DNA from: a virus | DNA length: 29,413 nt | Virus record (IMG/VR): IMGVR_UViG_3300027676_000004 | Location: 1 to 29,413 of that record | Direction: 5' to 3' (one strand) | Shown: positions 28,087 through 29,413 of the stretch, piece after piece | How the letters are laid out: each line of letters begins with the position of its first letter | How positions within the stretch are numbered: position 1 is the first letter of the stretch | The notes under the pieces: model-generated | Seen by the model: only the letters and a program-made list of their open reading frames with translations | Told to the model about the DNA's origin: nothing | Databases searched by the model: none | Made by a program: the position numbers and the translations under genes

Positions 28087-28350
28087 ATGCTAGTTTATAG
28101 ACCCAAATTAAACTCGCTCTCATGTCCATCTATTATACGCCATGAAGACATTATAGAATTAGGATGGAAGAAAGCGGTCATACTAGGACACCTCCCCCAA
28201 TGTTTTAATGGGGATGGATCTCATCCAGACGAAGAAGAGCTTTATAAATTTTTTAGAATATTCCCCAAGAAAACCTTCTATAAACTATTAAAAGAGCTAA
28301 TAGCCGACGGGCATCTCAAATATCTTAAAGATGGAGGGAAAGATGAATAA
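28087..28350 (+). CDS. winged-helix-like replication-module protein
   Basis: 87 residues from ATG 28087, with AGGAGGCCCCGA upstream; the longer frame lies in the hairpin region and is not preferred. IIRHEDIIELGWKKAVILGH, then DEEELYKFFRIFPKKTFYKL and LKELIADGHLKYL fits a winged helix with a recognition helix KTFYKLLKELI. Probably DNA-binding, upstream of the replication protein and overlapping it by eight bases. Confidence 0.6.
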   Translation: MLVYRPKLNSLSCPSIIRHEDIIELGWKKAVILGHLPQCFNGDGSHPDEEELYKFFRIFPKKTFYKLLKELIADGHLKYLKDGGKDE

Positions 28351-29275
28351 CAATCCCCATCTGGAAGATTCGATCATTCAAAACTGTCCCGACGAACCGG
28401 AAATCCCATGGTTCCAGGTCCCCCGCTGTTTTATTCGAAACCCCAACCTGTCTTTGGAAGCGAAGGGCCTAATGACCTATTTAATGAGCCATCACGAAAA
28501 TTTTAACATCTCCATTCCTTGGGTGATAAAGACTCAAAAAATATCTAAAAATAAAATGTATAGAATCTTGAACGAATGTATCGAAGAGGGATATTTAAAA
28601 AGAGAAACCTACTTAGAGCGAGGCAAAAAGAGGTATCGATATTTGATCTCCAAAACGGGAAGATTCAAAAAATATTTGCTGTGTCCCCAAAAACAGGATA
28701 CTGAAAAACAGGATACTGAAAATGGGGACGCTAAGTTAGACCAATCTCTTAAGTTAGACCAATATAAAGAAGAAGAAGGGGAGGGGGCTAAACGCCCACC
28801 TCCTTTGGCTGCCCCCCCCAACCCCAAAAAGAAGAAAGAGGTCGAAGAGAAGATCGAGGTCGCCCCGCATGTGTTCCTAACACCCTCTCAGGAGAATGCC
28901 CTTAAAACGCGTTTAAATGGCCAAAATATCGAGTTGAAGGCCTTGTACCTCAAACTATCAGACTGGAAGATTGGAAAGCAAAATTTCAGGTCTAAAAGCG
29001 ATTATTTAACGATTGTCAATTGGGTGATCGATGCGGTCAGGGCAGATAAGCAAGGTTCATCTAAGCCGATTAAAGAAAATAATATAGAGTTTTGTAAAAA
29101 AATAGCAGAAAGGTTTCCAGAAAAAATCAAGTCAGGTGATATATACGTAGGCTATAAGTATGTGGATTTTAATTTTGGTCAGAGAATTGAGCAAGTGGGA
29201 TTCGAAGAAAACGGATTCAAAGAGCAATGTATAAACCTTTTAAGGAAAATGAATCTTCCCGTGGATGGGCTGTGA
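28343..29275 (+). CDS. phage replication protein, winged-helix N-terminus (DnaD/O-like)
   Basis: 310 residues; start at ATG 28343, with GGAGGG upstream (an ATG four codons earlier lacks a site). Residues about 25-110 form the initiator-like winged helix: WFQVPRCFIRNPNLSLEAKG, LMTYLMSHHENFNISIPWVI, KNKMYRILNECIEEGYLKRE. A long disordered linker with tandem repeats and Pro/Lys/Glu runs follows (residues 115-170), then a C-terminal helical part (NYIV-like NWVIDAVRADKQ). This is the architecture of phage replication initiators that load a helicase; no helicase or polymerase is in the window. Role is inferred from domain and place. Confidence 0.65.
   Translation: MNNNPHLEDSIIQNCPDEPEIPWFQVPRCFIRNPNLSLEAKGLMTYLMSHHENFNISIPWVIKTQKISKNKMYRILNECIEEGYLKRETYLERGKKRYRYLISKTGRFKKYLLCPQKQDTEKQDTENGDAKLDQSLKLDQYKEEEGEGAKRPPPLAAPPNPKKKKEVEEKIEVAPHVFLTPSQENALKTRLNGQNIELKALYLKLSDWKIGKQNFRSKSDYLTIVNWVIDAVRADKQGSSKPIKENNIEFCKKIAERFPEKIKSGDIYVGYKYVDFNFGQRIEQVGFEENGFKEQCINLLRKMNLPVDGL
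28691..28763 (+). repeat. in-frame tandem microrepeats in the replication-protein linker
   Basis: AAACAGGATACTGAA occurs twice in tandem (28691-28705, 28706-28720; encodes KQDTE twice), and AAGTTAGACCAAT twice with period 18 (28733-28745, 28751-28763; encodes KLDQ twice). Both periods are multiples of three, so expansion keeps the frame. Typical of slippage in a disordered linker. Confidence 0.8.
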
Positions 29276-29283
29276 AAAAAACT

Positions 29284-29412
29284 TTAGGATATCAAAGCGC
29301 CACTGAAGGTAGTTACGTTTACGCTCGGGTATTCAGCTTGAACACCGACGGTTTTGGTACTGCCCGCAATTGTGATAACGACGCTGACGGTTCCTCCGAT
29401 AGGGAGTTTTAT
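29284..29412 (-). CDS. C-terminal end of a leftward gene cut by the window edge
   Basis: Read leftward, an open frame from the edge (29412) to TAA at 29284 ends with IKLPIGGTVSVVITIAGSTK, then VNVTTFSGALIS. The Thr/Val/Gly-rich, beta-like sequence matches the virion proteins at the other end of the window. The gene begins outside. The frame is not the same as the gene cut at base 1, so the two ends do not simply join as a circle. Confidence 0.6.
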   Translation of the reverse strand: MKLPIGGTVSVVITIAGSTKTVGVQAEYPSVNVTTFSGALIS

Positions 29413-29413
29413 C

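Noticed and set aside
27878-28129. Leftward 83-residue frame over the hairpin region
   Set aside because: It covers the inverted repeat and the U tract; no start signal and low-complexity content.
1-29413. Circular complete genome
   Set aside because: No terminal repeat is seen, and the leftward frames cut at the two ends do not join in frame; lysis, tail fibre and polymerase genes are missing.
1-29413. CRISPR array
   Set aside because: No regularly spaced repeats with unique spacers on either strand; the only tandem repeats are short and in coding frame.

Overview
The window is a stretch of a tailed double-stranded DNA bacteriophage genome (podovirus-like), probably not complete: a leftward structural gene runs off each end. 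I cannot name the host. Genes are dense and short, and they often overlap by the stop/start pattern NTGA. The recognisable virion genes are a P22-like portal, an N4-gp56-type major capsid protein, P22 gp4-like and gp10-like tail genes, and a terminase of the PBSX/Terminase_3 type. No integrase, lysin, polymerase, tail fibre or CRISPR array is visible, so the full genome should be larger.

Layout. (1) 1-20694, read leftward, is the packaging and virion module in the order terL, small genes, portal, DNA methyltransferase, small genes, scaffold-like protein, capsid protein, two FCCH-like beta-rich proteins, tail genes. It is interrupted by rightward cassettes that look like morons: 7773-8207 (two MDW-family membrane/coiled-coil proteins and a tRNA with anticodon CAU), 9112-9687 (unknown), and 14251-16005 (two small membrane proteins, an IS30-like HTH protein, a ParB-like DGQHR protein and a membrane peptide). 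(2) 20823-22816, read rightward, is a string of small early-type genes. (3) 25544-22791, read leftward, carries an XRE repressor-like protein, a RusA-type resolvase, small conserved phage proteins and a probable small terminase. (4) 25714-29275, read rightward, is the recombination and replication module: zinc-ribbon and coiled-coil mini-proteins, RecT-like annealing protein, YqaJ/lambda-type exonuclease and two winged-helix replication-type proteins. Divergent promoters at about 25573-25644 separate parts 3 and 4.

Main points of interest. The major capsid gene is split by a 517-bp insertion with the hallmarks of a self-splicing group I intron: a P1 helix with the U.G pair at the splice site, a terminal G, and exact restoration of the capsid motif RFG-TGPVR. 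A structured, palindrome-rich element resembling IS200/IS605 ends lies inside what looks like a broken gene (16815-17435). A 133-bp nested inverted repeat just upstream of the replication genes looks like either a leftward small RNA with its own terminator or a switchable leader. The gp4-like gene seems to start at a non-canonical ATT that overlaps the stop of a 48-residue gene I propose here. Several small three-helix proteins in both early modules may be one diverged paralogous family.

All calls come from reading the sequence and from memory of protein families; no database search or structure calculation was run.
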